From Desulfobotulus pelophilus (lineage in GTDB: Bacteria > Desulfobacterota > Desulfobacteria > Desulfobacterales > ASO4-4), in NCBI RefSeq assembly GCF_026155325.1, contig NZ_JAPFPW010000007.1, positions 62,001 to 126,000 of the forward strand: a DNA stretch of 64,000 nt. The letters run 5' to 3'. The notes beneath the pieces are model-generated. The model had not been told where the DNA came from. It was given only the letters and a program-made list of their open reading frames with translations, and did not search any database. A program made the translations under genes and the position numbers. Within the stretch, counting starts at the first letter, position 1, and the number at the start of each line of letters is the position of its first letter. This document shows positions 43,713-53,124 of the stretch, piece by piece.

Positions 43713-46136
43713 ATGCAGGCAAGAACCCATAGAAAAAGAAAGCACAGGACGATGTTCTCTCTTTTATCCGACCGAAAAATCCAATCCGGTGAACCCAGTT
43801 ACAAACAAAAAGAAGGCTGCCGGAAAAAGTGGTCCCGTTCCGCATATCTCCTCATCGGACTCTTCCTGCTGGGGCTCCCCCATATGGCTGACGCTTCCCC
43901 AATGTCCATCCGTGGAAAACAACAGCCCGTTCATATTGATCCCGGTCCACTGGAAACCGCACTGCACAGCTTTGCGCATCAGACGGGAGTCGATCTGCAC
44001 TTTTCTAGCGCGGAAACGGATGGACTTCACAGTTCCGGACTGTCGGGCCACCTTCATCCAGAGGAAGGCCTGACCCGCTTAGCCCAGGAGCACGGTTTCC
44101 GCCTTATCCGACGCTCAGCGAACAGCTTTGAACTTGTGCATGGACAAAACCGGACGATTATGGACAGCAGCACAGCCATGGCCCTTCCTCCCATTCTCGT
44201 CATGGGTGAAAAAGTAGAGCGATCCATCCAGGATACCAGCTCCAGTGTTCAGGTTTTTGATTCCAGAAGAATAGAAACGGCCGTCAATGCAACAGAAATA
44301 TCGGATCTTCTGAAAATGACGCCCAATATAGTAGACGTGGGCTATGGCAACCATCTGCCCACCGTACGCGGCCTCGACGGAGCAGGACCGGCCACCGGCG
44401 CTGTGGCTTTTCTTGCGGGAACCCGCCCCCGTCTGAATGTTTCACTGGATGGGAGATCACTGACGTTTAACGAACTGGCCTTCGGACCCCAGTCCCTCTG
44501 GGACGTGGGGCAGGTGGATATCTTCCTGGGACCCCAGAGCTATATGCAGGGACGCAACTCCATTGCCGGGGCTGTCGTTCTCCGATCCAATGAGCCTTCC
44601 TTCGCATGGGAGGGCGCCGTCAAGGGAAGCGTGGGAGAACAGGGCTATTCACAAATGGCTGCCATGGCTTCCGGACCCATTGTGGAGGACCAGCTGGCCT
44701 TCCGGATCAGCGCGGACCGGCAAAAACGTAAAAGCTTTGTCCTGCTGGAATCCTATGAGCCAGCAGGAGACCCCCGGGAGTTTGAAACCACCACCCTCCG
44801 AACCAGCCTTCTCTACCTCCCTCCCGGATCACCGGGACTGTTGACCCGCTTTTCCGTCAATCACTTCGACACCCGTGCGCCTCAGGGTGAAAACATGGTC
44901 GCCCCTCCCGGTACGGGTTCCAAGCTCAGCGGACCCAGGCCTGTTTTTGAAACCCGGTCCACCAGCACCATCTGGGATGTGGAATGGGAAATGTCGGAAG
45001 GTCTCAGGACAGAAACCAAAATCATCTACACGGATTTTGACATCCAGCGCATAACCACCGCCGCGGATGCCCATGCCGATATTGAGGGCAGGGAAATTCA
45101 GATAGAACCTACCCTGCACTTCCAAAACAGTGACGGCCGTTTACGGGGGCTTGCCGGATTACGCTATTTCCGTTCCAGTCAGGATGAGTTTGTGAATATT
45201 TTCAACGGAAGTAATTTTGATGATAAAACGGAAACCGGCTCCGTCTACGGGGAGATCACCTATGCCCTTCTCCCCCGCATGGATGTAACCCTGGGAGGCA
45301 GGCTGGAGCGGGAACAGAGAAAACGCAAAGGAGGCAGCAAAGGAATCCATCACGGCGGGCAGGTCTACAGCGTTGAAGTGGACTTTGACAAAACCTACTC
45401 GGCATTTCTCCCCAAACTGGACCTTGCATGGAAAGTCAGCCCGGATCATACTCTCGGCGCAAAGGTGGCCCGTGGCTATCGATCGGGCGGTGCTGGCATC
45501 ACCTTTGACACACCATGGACCAGCTTTGCCTTTGACGAGGAGTCTGTGTGGAACTATGAACTATATAGTCGCCACCGCCTTCGGGATGGGCAACTTGAAT
45601 TAACATCCAATATTTTCTTCAATAACTACGAAGACATGCAGCTCCCCTACTACATCAACGCCAACGCCATTACCATCATAAATGCGGAAAAGGCCCAGAG
45701 CTACGGCGCAGAAATGGGGGTTCGATGGCTGCCCGTTTCCAGTCTGGAGCTTTTCGGCGGTATGGGTCTGCTGCACACGGAAATCAAGCGCTTTTCCGTG
45801 GCCAGTTATGAAGGCAATGAACTGCCCCGTGCCCCGAGCTTTTCGGCCAACATGGGAGCCTGCTACCGTTTCGCCTCCCGGTTTGAGCTGAGCGGCAGCC
45901 TGAGCTACAAAAACTCCTATTACTCCTATTATGACAATGATGCACGGGGAAAAATATCCGCCTACTGGATGGCCGATCTGCAACTTGCCTACCAGCTGCC
46001 CAAAGGCCGCATGGTTCTTTTTGCAAGCAATCTGATGGATAAGGATCACGTTGTCATGATATCGGATAACGATATGAATGCTCCGGTGAAAACACAACCC
46101 AGAATGCTGGGAGCCTCCCTTGAGTGGAGATTCTGA
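43713..46136 (+). CDS. TonB-dependent outer-membrane receptor with STN signalling domain
   Basis: 807 residues. Signal region at about 40-62 (SAYLLIGLFLLGLPHMADAS), STN domain at about 70-140 (HIDPGPLETALHSFAHQTGV, GLTRLAQEHGFRLIRRSANS), plug at about 155-290 (SVQVFDSRRIETAVNATEIS; RNSIAGAVVLRSNEP), then the 22-strand barrel ending in the aromatic LGASLEWRF. STN domains signal ligand binding to an inner-membrane anti-sigma factor, but no FecIR pair is near; an AraC regulator is convergent instead. Ligand is probably a siderophore or other chelate, not determined. GGAG precedes the ATG. Confidence 0.9.
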   Translation: MQARTHRKRKHRTMFSLLSDRKIQSGEPSYKQKEGCRKKWSRSAYLLIGLFLLGLPHMADASPMSIRGKQQPVHIDPGPLETALHSFAHQTGVDLHFSSAETDGLHSSGLSGHLHPEEGLTRLAQEHGFRLIRRSANSFELVHGQNRTIMDSSTAMALPPILVMGEKVERSIQDTSSSVQVFDSRRIETAVNATEISDLLKMTPNIVDVGYGNHLPTVRGLDGAGPATGAVAFLAGTRPRLNVSLDGRSLTFNELAFGPQSLWDVGQVDIFLGPQSYMQGRNSIAGAVVLRSNEPSFAWEGAVKGSVGEQGYSQMAAMASGPIVEDQLAFRISADRQKRKSFVLLESYEPAGDPREFETTTLRTSLLYLPPGSPGLLTRFSVNHFDTRAPQGENMVAPPGTGSKLSGPRPVFETRSTSTIWDVEWEMSEGLRTETKIIYTDFDIQRITTAADAHADIEGREIQIEPTLHFQNSDGRLRGLAGLRYFRSSQDEFVNIFNGSNFDDKTETGSVYGEITYALLPRMDVTLGGRLEREQRKRKGGSKGIHHGGQVYSVEVDFDKTYSAFLPKLDLAWKVSPDHTLGAKVARGYRSGGAGITFDTPWTSFAFDEESVWNYELYSRHRLRDGQLELTSNIFFNNYEDMQLPYYINANAITIINAEKAQSYGAEMGVRWLPVSSLELFGGMGLLHTEIKRFSVASYEGNELPRAPSFSANMGACYRFASRFELSGSLSYKNSYYSYYDNDARGKISAYWMADLQLAYQLPKGRMVLFASNLMDKDHVVMISDNDMNAPVKTQPRMLGASLEWRF

Positions 46137-46150
46137 CCCCAACCGGAAGG

Positions 46151-46177
46151 GCCTGCCTAGGGGGCAGGCTCTTTTTT
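46151..46177 (+). terminator. Terminator of the TonB receptor gene
   Basis: GCCTGCC and GGCAGGC pair around a five-base loop and are followed by TCTTTTTT. It overlaps the 3' end of the convergent AraC gene. Confidence 0.85.
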
Positions 46178-47107
46178 GCGGTATTGTCCGGGAAGACACC
46201 CGGTGTGCTGCCGGAAGGCCTTTGTGAAGTGGCTCACACTGGCGTACCCCACAGCACAGGCCGCCTGTGTGACATTCAGTTTTCCTTCGCACAAAAAACG
46301 CCCGGCAGCTTCGAGTCGCTGATGACGCAGAAAATGAAAAGGAGTCATTCCGTACACCTCACGGAAACAGTAGTGAAACCTGCTGCGGCACATCCCCGCC
46401 TGTCTGGCCGCTTCGGAAAGGGTAATGGGATTTTCAAGGTCGGCGATCAGCAACTCACCGGCATAGTGTATGCGGTCAATTTCTCCCGTTTTTAAACCGG
46501 GCTCCGGAGGCGCAGGACCCTTTCTGCTATGAAGCTGATCCAGCTTACAGGCCATAAGCTCAAGGGCTTTTCCTTCCATGAACAGGGAACGGATACGCCC
46601 CTCATAGGGGCAGGATGCGAGCTGCAGCAGAGCTGCTTTCATGGCTGGTGTCAGGGAATCAAAAGCACGGTAGGGATGGCGGAGCAGTTTATGCAAAGAG
46701 GGTATTGCCATCTGCAGCTCATTACCCAGAAAGGCTTCCACTTTTTCCGGCTCCATCATGATATTGAGCCGGATCACCCTTCTCCTGGCCACAACTTCTT
46801 TCATGGACTCCCCGGTAAAATGAAAGACGGCACTCTGATCAGGACCTATGGCATCCGCCGCCTTGAATCCTCCGGGCTGATTGAGAATCTCCCCTGAAAG
46901 GCAGAATCCAAAACCAAACACAGCAGGAAAGGATGCATATTCCATACGCGTTGTTTCATGCAGGCTGTAGTCGGAAAAAAGCAGCTGAATACCCGAAGCA
47001 AGGGACATCATGGATACACCTCCCCTGCCCGCATCCGGGGGCAGGGGAAGATGCACGCCACCTTCTTCCTCTCCTTTTTTTTTCGGTAAAATTCGTATTG
47101 TTTTCAT
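46157..47107 (-). CDS. AraC-family regulator (PchR-like)
   Basis: About 316 residues from the ATG at 47107 (GGGGG upstream). The N-terminal 200 residues are a ligand-binding region with FGFGFCLSGEILNQPG. The C-terminal HTH pair is ITLSEAARQAGMCRSRFHYC and LNVTQAACAVGYASVSHFTK, with the end PGQYRKKEPAP. Layout and the neighbouring receptor fit PchR-type regulators, which activate a siderophore receptor gene when the ferri-siderophore is present. This pairing is inferred from position only. Confidence 0.85.
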   Translation of the reverse strand: MKTIRILPKKKGEEEGGVHLPLPPDAGRGGVSMMSLASGIQLLFSDYSLHETTRMEYASFPAVFGFGFCLSGEILNQPGGFKAADAIGPDQSAVFHFTGESMKEVVARRRVIRLNIMMEPEKVEAFLGNELQMAIPSLHKLLRHPYRAFDSLTPAMKAALLQLASCPYEGRIRSLFMEGKALELMACKLDQLHSRKGPAPPEPGLKTGEIDRIHYAGELLIADLENPITLSEAARQAGMCRSRFHYCFREVYGMTPFHFLRHQRLEAAGRFLCEGKLNVTQAACAVGYASVSHFTKAFRQHTGCLPGQYRKKEPAP

Positions 47108-47190
47108 CTGGCCCCCAGAATGATCCTTACAAAATCCCAAACTCTCCTCCCCCCCTGATCCCACAGAAAAGGCGGGAATCGCCGCCAGCC

Positions 47191-48264
47191 TCAGGCCATA
47201 AATGGATAATCCGTATATCCTTCGGCCCCCCCACCATAGAAGGTGGCAGGATCCGGCCGGTTCAGCCTGGCTCCCTTCCGGAACCGTTCCACAAGATCGG
47301 GGTTAGCAAGGAAAAGAGAGCCAAAGGACACAAGATCCGCCAGTCCGCTTTCCACAGCCTCCTCTGCACGCTTCTGTGTATAACCGCCGTTTACCATCCA
47401 TATACCGCCAAAGGCCTTTCTGATTTCTCCGTAATCCACGCGGGATACCCCCCCTGCCAGATCTCCCTCAATCACATGCAGGTAGGCCAGACCATAGGGC
47501 TTCAGCATATGGGCAAGGGCCGTAAAAATTGTTTGGGGATCACTGTCTTCCATGTCATTGAAGGTATTTTCCGGTGAAATACGCACCCCCACCTTTTCAG
47601 CTCCGATGGCCCCTGATACAGCCTTCGTAACATCTGCAAGAAACCGAAGACGATTCGCAGGGCTGCCCCCGTAATCGTCCTTTCTCCGGTTGCTGCCATC
47701 CCTGAGGAACTGATCAATGAGATATCCGTTAGCCGCATGGATCTCCACACCGTCAAAACCAGCTGCCATGGCATTTTGTGCAGCCCGTGCATACTGCTCC
47801 ACAATCTCCTCTATTTCATGCACGTCCAGCTCCCGGGGAATAACAAAGGGTTTTTTCCCCTCAAGGGTAATGGCATCTCCACGGGGACGAATGGGAGAGG
47901 GCGCTACGGGCAATGCCCCATGGGGCTGAAGCAAAGGATGGGAAACCCTGCCCACATGCCAAAGCTGCAGGTACACGGTACCGCCTTTCGCATGCACAGC
48001 ATCGCTGACCTTTTTCCAACCGGCAAGCTGCTCCGGACTGTGGATGCCCGGCGTAAGGGGATAGCCCACACCCTGAGGGGATATCTGCGCGGCTTCCGTT
48101 ATGATGAGTCCGGCTGTGGCTCGCTGGGCATAGTAGGTGGCCGTGAGATCCGTGGGGACATTGCCTTCTCCGGCCCTGTTCCTTGTCATGGGTGCCATGA
48201 CCACACGGTTGGAAAGGATATGGGAACCGACTGTAACCGGATCAAAAAGAATCTTGTTACCCAT
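47191..48264 (-). CDS. Old Yellow Enzyme family flavin oxidoreductase (NemA-like)
   Basis: 357 residues; FMN-dependent reduction of activated C=C bonds or nitro-compounds with NAD(P)H. Motifs: NRVVMAPMTRNRAGEGNVPT, LWHVGRVSHPLLQPHG, VEIHAANGYLIDQFLRDGSN (His-Asn anion pair), RRKDDYGGSPANRLRFLADV and WMVNGGYTQKRAEEAV. A strong AGGAGG site precedes the ATG. It is a single gene, divergent from a MocR regulator at 300 bp distance. Physiological substrate is unknown. Confidence 0.93.
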   Translation of the reverse strand: MGNKILFDPVTVGSHILSNRVVMAPMTRNRAGEGNVPTDLTATYYAQRATAGLIITEAAQISPQGVGYPLTPGIHSPEQLAGWKKVSDAVHAKGGTVYLQLWHVGRVSHPLLQPHGALPVAPSPIRPRGDAITLEGKKPFVIPRELDVHEIEEIVEQYARAAQNAMAAGFDGVEIHAANGYLIDQFLRDGSNRRKDDYGGSPANRLRFLADVTKAVSGAIGAEKVGVRISPENTFNDMEDSDPQTIFTALAHMLKPYGLAYLHVIEGDLAGGVSRVDYGEIRKAFGGIWMVNGGYTQKRAEEAVESGLADLVSFGSLFLANPDLVERFRKGARLNRPDPATFYGGGAEGYTDYPFMA

Positions 48265-48565
48265 GATGTTTCCTCCTGTTGGCTTTTCAAGATAGTGACG
48301 GGTACCTTCTTTTAACTGTACACTCTTACAATAAGACCCTTGGCAATATAGGCAACAAAAAAGTTTTGGCTATGCTAAAATCGTGTGCGTTTATCTCCCT
48401 TCATCCCCCATCGGCTAAAGAAATCTGCCCAAAAATCACCTGATTTCAATCCAGGCCCTTCCCTTTTTTCTGTACCCTCTGTTCTTCTTCGTGGAAAAAC
48501 TGTATCCATCCAAATTCAGGCCAACTGTATCTGGTATTTTTCTGCCAAAGGCATAGGGTGAGATC
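48265..48565. other. Divergent intergenic region between the OYE and MocR genes
   Basis: 301 bp without a gene. An extended -10-like TGCTAAAAT (near 48372) may serve the MocR side. No repeat stands out. Confidence 0.4.
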
Positions 48566-50008
48566 ATGAAAAGGGAAACGCAGGATAAAAAATACCGCTA
48601 CGAAGAAATACACGACCGCATGATGCGGATGGTGGCGAAAGGAGTCTACCGTCCCGGTGAGCGAATGCCTTCCATACGGGAACTGAGCCGCAGCATGGGG
48701 GTCAGCCTGAATACGGTGAAACAGGCCTATCTCCTCCTGGAAGATCAGCGCATCATCGAATCCAGGCCCCAGTCCGGGTATTATGTCCGTCCAAGGGGCT
48801 TTGACCTTCCAAGACAGCCCGATTTTTCCGGTCCTGATCTTTCTCCGGTCCAGATACCTTCCGCCCACATCAGCTCGCAGATTCTCAGCCATGCAGCGGA
48901 TCCCGGCATGGTGCCCTTTGGTGCCGCCATTCCGGCGGACGAATGCATCCCGGCGGCCAAACTTTCCTCCATCATGGCCAGCCAGTGCCGCCGGCAGCTC
49001 CATGACAGTACCGCCTACTCCATGCCTCCGGGTCATGTACGCCTGCGGGTTCAGATTGCCCGCAGGCTGACCCTGGCAGGCTGTGATGTGGATCCCGATG
49101 AAATCCTTATCACCACCGGAGCCTGCGAAGCCGTTTTCCTTGCCCTGAAAACCCTGTGCCGACCCGGAGACACACTGGCCATAGGATCTCCGGTATATTT
49201 CAATTTTCTGGATATGTTCCGGGAGCTTTCCCTGAAAATTCTTGAAATCCCCTCTTCTCCGGAAACAGGGCTCTGCCTTGACACCCTTGAAACAACCCTG
49301 ACCAGCCAGAAACCCGCCGCCTGCCTTGTAATATCCAACTTTAACAATCCTTTGGGTGTCAGCCTCACCGATACAAAAAAAGAAGAAATGGTACGCATCC
49401 TTGCCCGCCACAAGGTTCCCCTTGTGGAAGACGACATCAATGGGGATCTGTCCTTTGTTAATGTACGGCCATCCGTCGCAAGGGCTTGGGATAAAAGGGG
49501 GGAAGTGCTGCTTTGCGGCTCTTTTTCCAAGACTCTGGCCCCGGGATACCGGGTTGGATGGCTGGCTGGCGGCCGTTTCCGGGAGCAGGCTTTCCGGCTC
49601 AAAATGATGGTATCCCTGGCCTCCGCCAGCCCCACCCAGTTAGCCGTTGCAGAATTTCTCCATTCCGGAGGATATGAGCACCATCTCCGCCATATCCGCA
49701 GAATTTATGCCAACAAAACAGCCGCCATGGCTGATGCCATCCACCGCTGTTTTCCTGCCGGAACCCGTATCACAAAGCCCGAAGGCGGATTTACCCTCTG
49801 GGTGGAAATGCCGGAGGCCGTCGATTCCATGGTGCTTTATGAAAAAGCCATGGCCCAAGGCATCAGCATTGCGCCGGGCTCCCTTTTTTCCACCACCTCC
49901 CATTTCCGTCACTATGTGCGCCTCAATGCAGCTGCCTGGTCAGACCGGAACGCCTGGGCCTTGGAAACCCTCGGTAAAATGGCCCGTACCCTGATGGACA
50001 GTTCCTGA
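48566..50008 (+). CDS. MocR-type regulator (GntR HTH fused to PLP aminotransferase)
   Basis: 480 residues. Residues about 8-80 are a GntR winged helix (MVAKGVYRPGERMPSIRELS, MGVSLNTVKQAYLLLEDQRI). Residues about 110-470 are a fold-type I aminotransferase with NFNNPLGVSL and the PLP lysine in LCGSFSKTLAPGYRVGWL. MocR proteins such as GabR and PdxR sense PLP adducts and control nearby genes, often an exporter. The next gene, 102 bp downstream, is an EamA exporter and is the likely target. Confidence 0.92.
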   Translation: MKRETQDKKYRYEEIHDRMMRMVAKGVYRPGERMPSIRELSRSMGVSLNTVKQAYLLLEDQRIIESRPQSGYYVRPRGFDLPRQPDFSGPDLSPVQIPSAHISSQILSHAADPGMVPFGAAIPADECIPAAKLSSIMASQCRRQLHDSTAYSMPPGHVRLRVQIARRLTLAGCDVDPDEILITTGACEAVFLALKTLCRPGDTLAIGSPVYFNFLDMFRELSLKILEIPSSPETGLCLDTLETTLTSQKPAACLVISNFNNPLGVSLTDTKKEEMVRILARHKVPLVEDDINGDLSFVNVRPSVARAWDKRGEVLLCGSFSKTLAPGYRVGWLAGGRFREQAFRLKMMVSLASASPTQLAVAEFLHSGGYEHHLRHIRRIYANKTAAMADAIHRCFPAGTRITKPEGGFTLWVEMPEAVDSMVLYEKAMAQGISIAPGSLFSTTSHFRHYVRLNAAAWSDRNAWALETLGKMARTLMDSS

Positions 50009-50110
50009 AAAACTTCCGGCAGAAAAGACCTCTCCACCTCGAATGACAGACACTCTGCCTTTGCTGGCAGGTGTTCCGTACCAAAAGAAATACCCCAAGG
50101 AGTATCATCC

Positions 50111-51052
50111 ATGCGCAATCTTCTCTTTTATGCTTTCACTGTTCTGATCTGGGGATCCACCTGGATCGCCATCACCTTTCAGCTGGGCAATATGGATCCC
50201 ATGGCTTCCGTGGCCCTGCGTTTCTGTCTGGCATCCCTTCTTCTGCTGATTTTCTGCATTTTTACCCGGATCAGGATGCGTTTTTCACGGCAGGAACATA
50301 TGGCCATGGCCCTGCAGGGCTTCTTTCTTTTCGGCCTGAACTACTGGTTCATCTACCTTTCAGAACTCCACATCACCAGTGGTCTGGCTGCGGTTCTTTT
50401 TTCCACCATCGTGCTCATGAATGTGATCAATGCAGCCCTTTTCCTTGGCAACAGAATCCGTTTCGAAGCCGTCTGGGCTACCATTCTGGGGCTGACGGGT
50501 ATTGTTCTGGTCTTCCAGCCGGAACTTGAGGGATTTCATCTTTCCGACAGCGGACTCAAAGGAGCCCTCTTCTGCCTCGCCGGCACATGGCTGGCCTCCA
50601 TAGGCAACATTCTTTCCGCCAGAAATCAGAAAAAAAGCCTGCCCATCATCCAGACCAATGCCTTTGGCATGGGCTATGGAGGTATAATGATGGTTCTTTT
50701 TTCCATCGTCCTTGGAAAAAGCCTGATACCACCCTTTACCTTCAGCTATATGAGCTCCCTCTTTTATCTTGCCGTCTTCGGCTCCATCCTGGCCTTTGGG
50801 TGCTATCTCAGCCTTGTGGGCAGCATCGGACCGGAAAAGGCAGCCTATGCCACCCTTCTTTTCCCCATTGTGGCCCTTGGTTTTTCTACTTTTTTAGAAG
50901 GCTATCAGTGGAGTCTTTCCGCAGCAGGCGGCGTGGGACTTATTCTTGCGGGTAACTTTCTGATGATGAAGAAAAAACAAACACCGGAAAAAGAACAGAA
51001 AACCGACACACCACTTACCCTGCCAGCGTCTGTAAAAAAACAGGCAGCCTGA
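50111..51052 (+). CDS. EamA/DMT-superfamily metabolite exporter
   Basis: 313 residues, ten membrane helices in two EamA halves. N-terminal LIWGSTWIAITFQLGNMDPM and the second-half start LFCLAGTWLASIGNILSAR are typical of RhaT/EamA exporters of amino acids or other metabolites. AAGGAG precedes the ATG. A strong terminator follows. Paired with the MocR regulator upstream; an amino compound substrate is a reasonable guess. Confidence 0.92.
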   Translation: MRNLLFYAFTVLIWGSTWIAITFQLGNMDPMASVALRFCLASLLLLIFCIFTRIRMRFSRQEHMAMALQGFFLFGLNYWFIYLSELHITSGLAAVLFSTIVLMNVINAALFLGNRIRFEAVWATILGLTGIVLVFQPELEGFHLSDSGLKGALFCLAGTWLASIGNILSARNQKKSLPIIQTNAFGMGYGGIMMVLFSIVLGKSLIPPFTFSYMSSLFYLAVFGSILAFGCYLSLVGSIGPEKAAYATLLFPIVALGFSTFLEGYQWSLSAAGGVGLILAGNFLMMKKKQTPEKEQKTDTPLTLPASVKKQAA

Positions 51053-51060
51053 AACGGGAA

Positions 51061-51094
51061 GGCCGCCGGAAATTATTGCCGGCGGCCTTTATTT
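51061..51094 (+). terminator. Strong terminator of the MocR-EamA unit
   Basis: GGCCGCCGG and CCGGCGGCC form a perfect 9-bp stem with loop AAATTATTG, followed by TTTATTTTT. It closes the plus-strand unit before the convergent TonB2 operon. Confidence 0.92.
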
Positions 51095-51133
51095 TTCTGT
51101 TTTCTTTACGGCAGAAGAAGCACCGGAAGCATG

Positions 51134-52402
51134 CTACAGCGGCGGCGCATTCTGAATGGCACGAAGGTGGGCCAGAAGCCGTCCCGCTTCCTCTCGGGCC
51201 TTTTTATCCCTTTCAGGAATACGTTCAAGAAACTTTCTGGCCATTTCCGGCTCACCGGCCTTATAAGCACAATAGCCCAAAGTCAACAGCATGCGGCTGT
51301 TATGACCTTGCCCCTTGTGTCCGTTCAGGTAGCGTACCCCGGCATCCATGGCCTCTCTGTAACGGTTTTCTCCCATATGGATGGCCATGGCCACCTCAAA
51401 AAGGGCCGGATCCGCAGCCTGCTTCAACCCACCCTCAATTCTCTGCAGTGCTTTCTCATTCTGCTGGGCTGCCTGCAACATCTGCACTTCCCGTACAAGA
51501 AGCCTCGGGCATCCATCGCCCTTTTCCTGGGCCGTAGCATAGGCTGTTGCTGCCCTTGCCGGAAGATTGAGATTGGCATAGAGATCGCCCAGCAGGCGGT
51601 AGTCCGACGCCTTTGGCTCCCCCTCCAGAGCCAGTCGGATTTCCAGAGCGGCAGCTGCTTTTTTATAATCCTTTACCCGAAGATACAGATGGGTGGCCAG
51701 TTCCCACATCCCCCTGTCCTCCGGCTCCCGGTCCAGTATCGCTTCCAGAAGAGCAATGGATTTTCTTTCATTGCCCGTTTCCATGGCCGCCTGGGCATGG
51801 GCACGGACCCACTCCTCCCTGGGATGGTCATCCAGCTGCATCAGGCGATCCAGACGCTGCCATGCCGCAGCTGAATTCTTATCCATCAGATAAAACAGAC
51901 CGCTGTGGTATAAAAGCGTACCTTTTTTCTCTTTGCAGGTTTCCCATGCCCTTTCCATGGCATGGGCCGCCTCTGAATAAGCCTTTGCATCATGGGCTGC
52001 TATGGCAAGATTCTGCCAGATCCGGCTGTCTTCAGGAGCCAGTTTCACCGCCTTTCTGTAAGCAGTGAGGGCCGCGGCACTATCCTCCAGCTGCAGCCTC
52101 GCATTACCTAGCCAGAAAAAGAGCAGGGGATGCTCCATCTCCGGATTTTTCTCATAAAAAGCTTCCAGCTTTGCAAGGGCTTCGGCAGGCCGTCCTTCTC
52201 CCATATCCAGCCCAGCATCCGCCAGTACCTGCTGCAAAGAACGGGGCAGGGGTCTTTCCGGAGATGCTGTGACAAGGCCCTGCAGACAGAATACAAAAAA
52301 AAGGAAAAAGAGAAGGAGAAAAGGGTTCAGCCCCCTTTTGTGCCTTTTGTGGGCATAAAAAGGGGCTGAACCCTTTTGTGGGTTTTCCATTATTTTTTCC
52401 AT
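51134..52402 (-). CDS. TPR-repeat protein, last gene of the TonB2-type operon
   Basis: 422 residues from the ATG at 52402, which overlaps the tonB stop (TGATG) and has GGAGG upstream. A hydrophobic N-terminal helix (NPFLLLFFLFFVFCLQGLV) anchors or exports it. The rest is about nine tetratricopeptide repeats (for example PEDSRIWQNLAIAAHDAKAY). Such TPR proteins end TtpC-TonB2 clusters in Vibrio and related bacteria and are thought to support energy transfer to receptors. Residues about 9-26 (KGSAPFYAHKRHKRGLNPF) are encoded by the palindromic repeat described separately. Confidence 0.85.
   Translation of the reverse strand: MEKIMENPQKGSAPFYAHKRHKRGLNPFLLLFFLFFVFCLQGLVTASPERPLPRSLQQVLADAGLDMGEGRPAEALAKLEAFYEKNPEMEHPLLFFWLGNARLQLEDSAAALTAYRKAVKLAPEDSRIWQNLAIAAHDAKAYSEAAHAMERAWETCKEKKGTLLYHSGLFYLMDKNSAAAWQRLDRLMQLDDHPREEWVRAHAQAAMETGNERKSIALLEAILDREPEDRGMWELATHLYLRVKDYKKAAAALEIRLALEGEPKASDYRLLGDLYANLNLPARAATAYATAQEKGDGCPRLLVREVQMLQAAQQNEKALQRIEGGLKQAADPALFEVAMAIHMGENRYREAMDAGVRYLNGHKGQGHNSRMLLTLGYCAYKAGEPEMARKFLERIPERDKKAREEAGRLLAHLRAIQNAPPL
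52321..52376 (-). repeat. In-frame palindromic element, copy B (TPR gene)
   Basis: Arms AAGGGTTCAGCCCC and GGGGCTGAACCCTT form a perfect 14-bp inverted repeat within the first 27 codons of the TPR gene. It encodes a peptide like copy A, with three extra residues (HKR duplicated). Confidence 0.8.
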
Positions 52403-53124
52403 CAGTTTCCTCCAAGCTGAAAACGGATAGGGGTTACCACCCATGCCGCTACTCTGCGGCCTTCCATCACCGCTGCTTCAAACCGCCAGTTGGATATGGC
52501 CTGAATAACCGCATCCTCAAAAACGCCTTCAGGATCGGCTTCCAGTACATGAATGTTCCGGGGTACACCATCCGTACCCACCAGAAACCGTACCCGAACC
52601 CAGCCCTCAATGCCCATACGCCGGGCACGGAAGGGATAAATCGGGGGTGTCTGCACCATGGTTCTCGGGGCAACATCTACCTCCCCTGCTTCGAAGGTCA
52701 TGGGGCCGGCCGGAGGCGGCGGCGCAATGGCAGGTCCTGGCACGGCGGAAAGACGGAGATCCGGCGTAAAAGGGATGGGCTCCATCTGCGGAACCTCTGG
52801 CAAAGGCCGCTGCATAATCTGCTCCATGGGCACGTCAGGCTCCGGAGGTTTTTCTTCCGGAGGCTTGGGCGGCTCCGGTTCAGGCTCCGGCTCCGGTGGC
52901 CGAAGATCCCTTAACTGCACAGACACCATGCGTTCCAGGTCCGAAGCATCGGGCGGCGGCCCGATCATCCAGGGAACCATGGCAAAAATTCCCAGGGTAA
53001 CCAGAAGGGCCAGTCCCGTGGCAGTCACATAGACAAGGACGGATCTGCCGAAAAACGAGCCTGACCCCTTTTCCGGGTATAAAAGGGCGCTGCCCCCTTT
53101 TTCTTTAAGGGCTTTTGGTGGCAA
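52402..53124 (-). CDS. tonB: TonB-like energy-transducing protein
   Basis: 240 residues: N-terminal membrane anchor (YVTATGLALLVTLGIFAMVP), a Pro/Glu-rich periplasmic spacer (residues about 70-120), and a TonB C-terminal domain at about 155-240 (IYPFRARRMGIEGWVRVRF; AVIQAISNWRFEAAVMEGR). The start must be upstream of the anchor and no ATG or GTG is there; TTG at 53124 with AAAGGA nine bases before it, inside the exbD 3' end, is best. TonB passes proton-motive energy to outer-membrane receptors. Residues about 9-24 come from repeat copy C. Confidence 0.87.
   Translation of the reverse strand: MPPKALKEKGGSALLYPEKGSGSFFGRSVLVYVTATGLALLVTLGIFAMVPWMIGPPPDASDLERMVSVQLRDLRPPEPEPEPEPPKPPEEKPPEPDVPMEQIMQRPLPEVPQMEPIPFTPDLRLSAVPGPAIAPPPPAGPMTFEAGEVDVAPRTMVQTPPIYPFRARRMGIEGWVRVRFLVGTDGVPRNIHVLEADPEGVFEDAVIQAISNWRFEAAVMEGRRVAAWVVTPIRFQLGGN
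53051..53102 (-). repeat. In-frame palindromic element, copy C (tonB)
   Basis: 52 bp aligning without gaps to copy A with 42 identical positions, but with the inverted repeats degraded. It encodes KGGSALLYPEKGSGSFFG at the start of TonB, just before the membrane anchor. Confidence 0.7.

Noticed and set aside
52658-53032. Gly/Ser-rich plus-strand frame opposite tonB
   Set aside because: It is the mirror of the Pro/Glu-rich TonB spacer, not a real glycine-rich protein.
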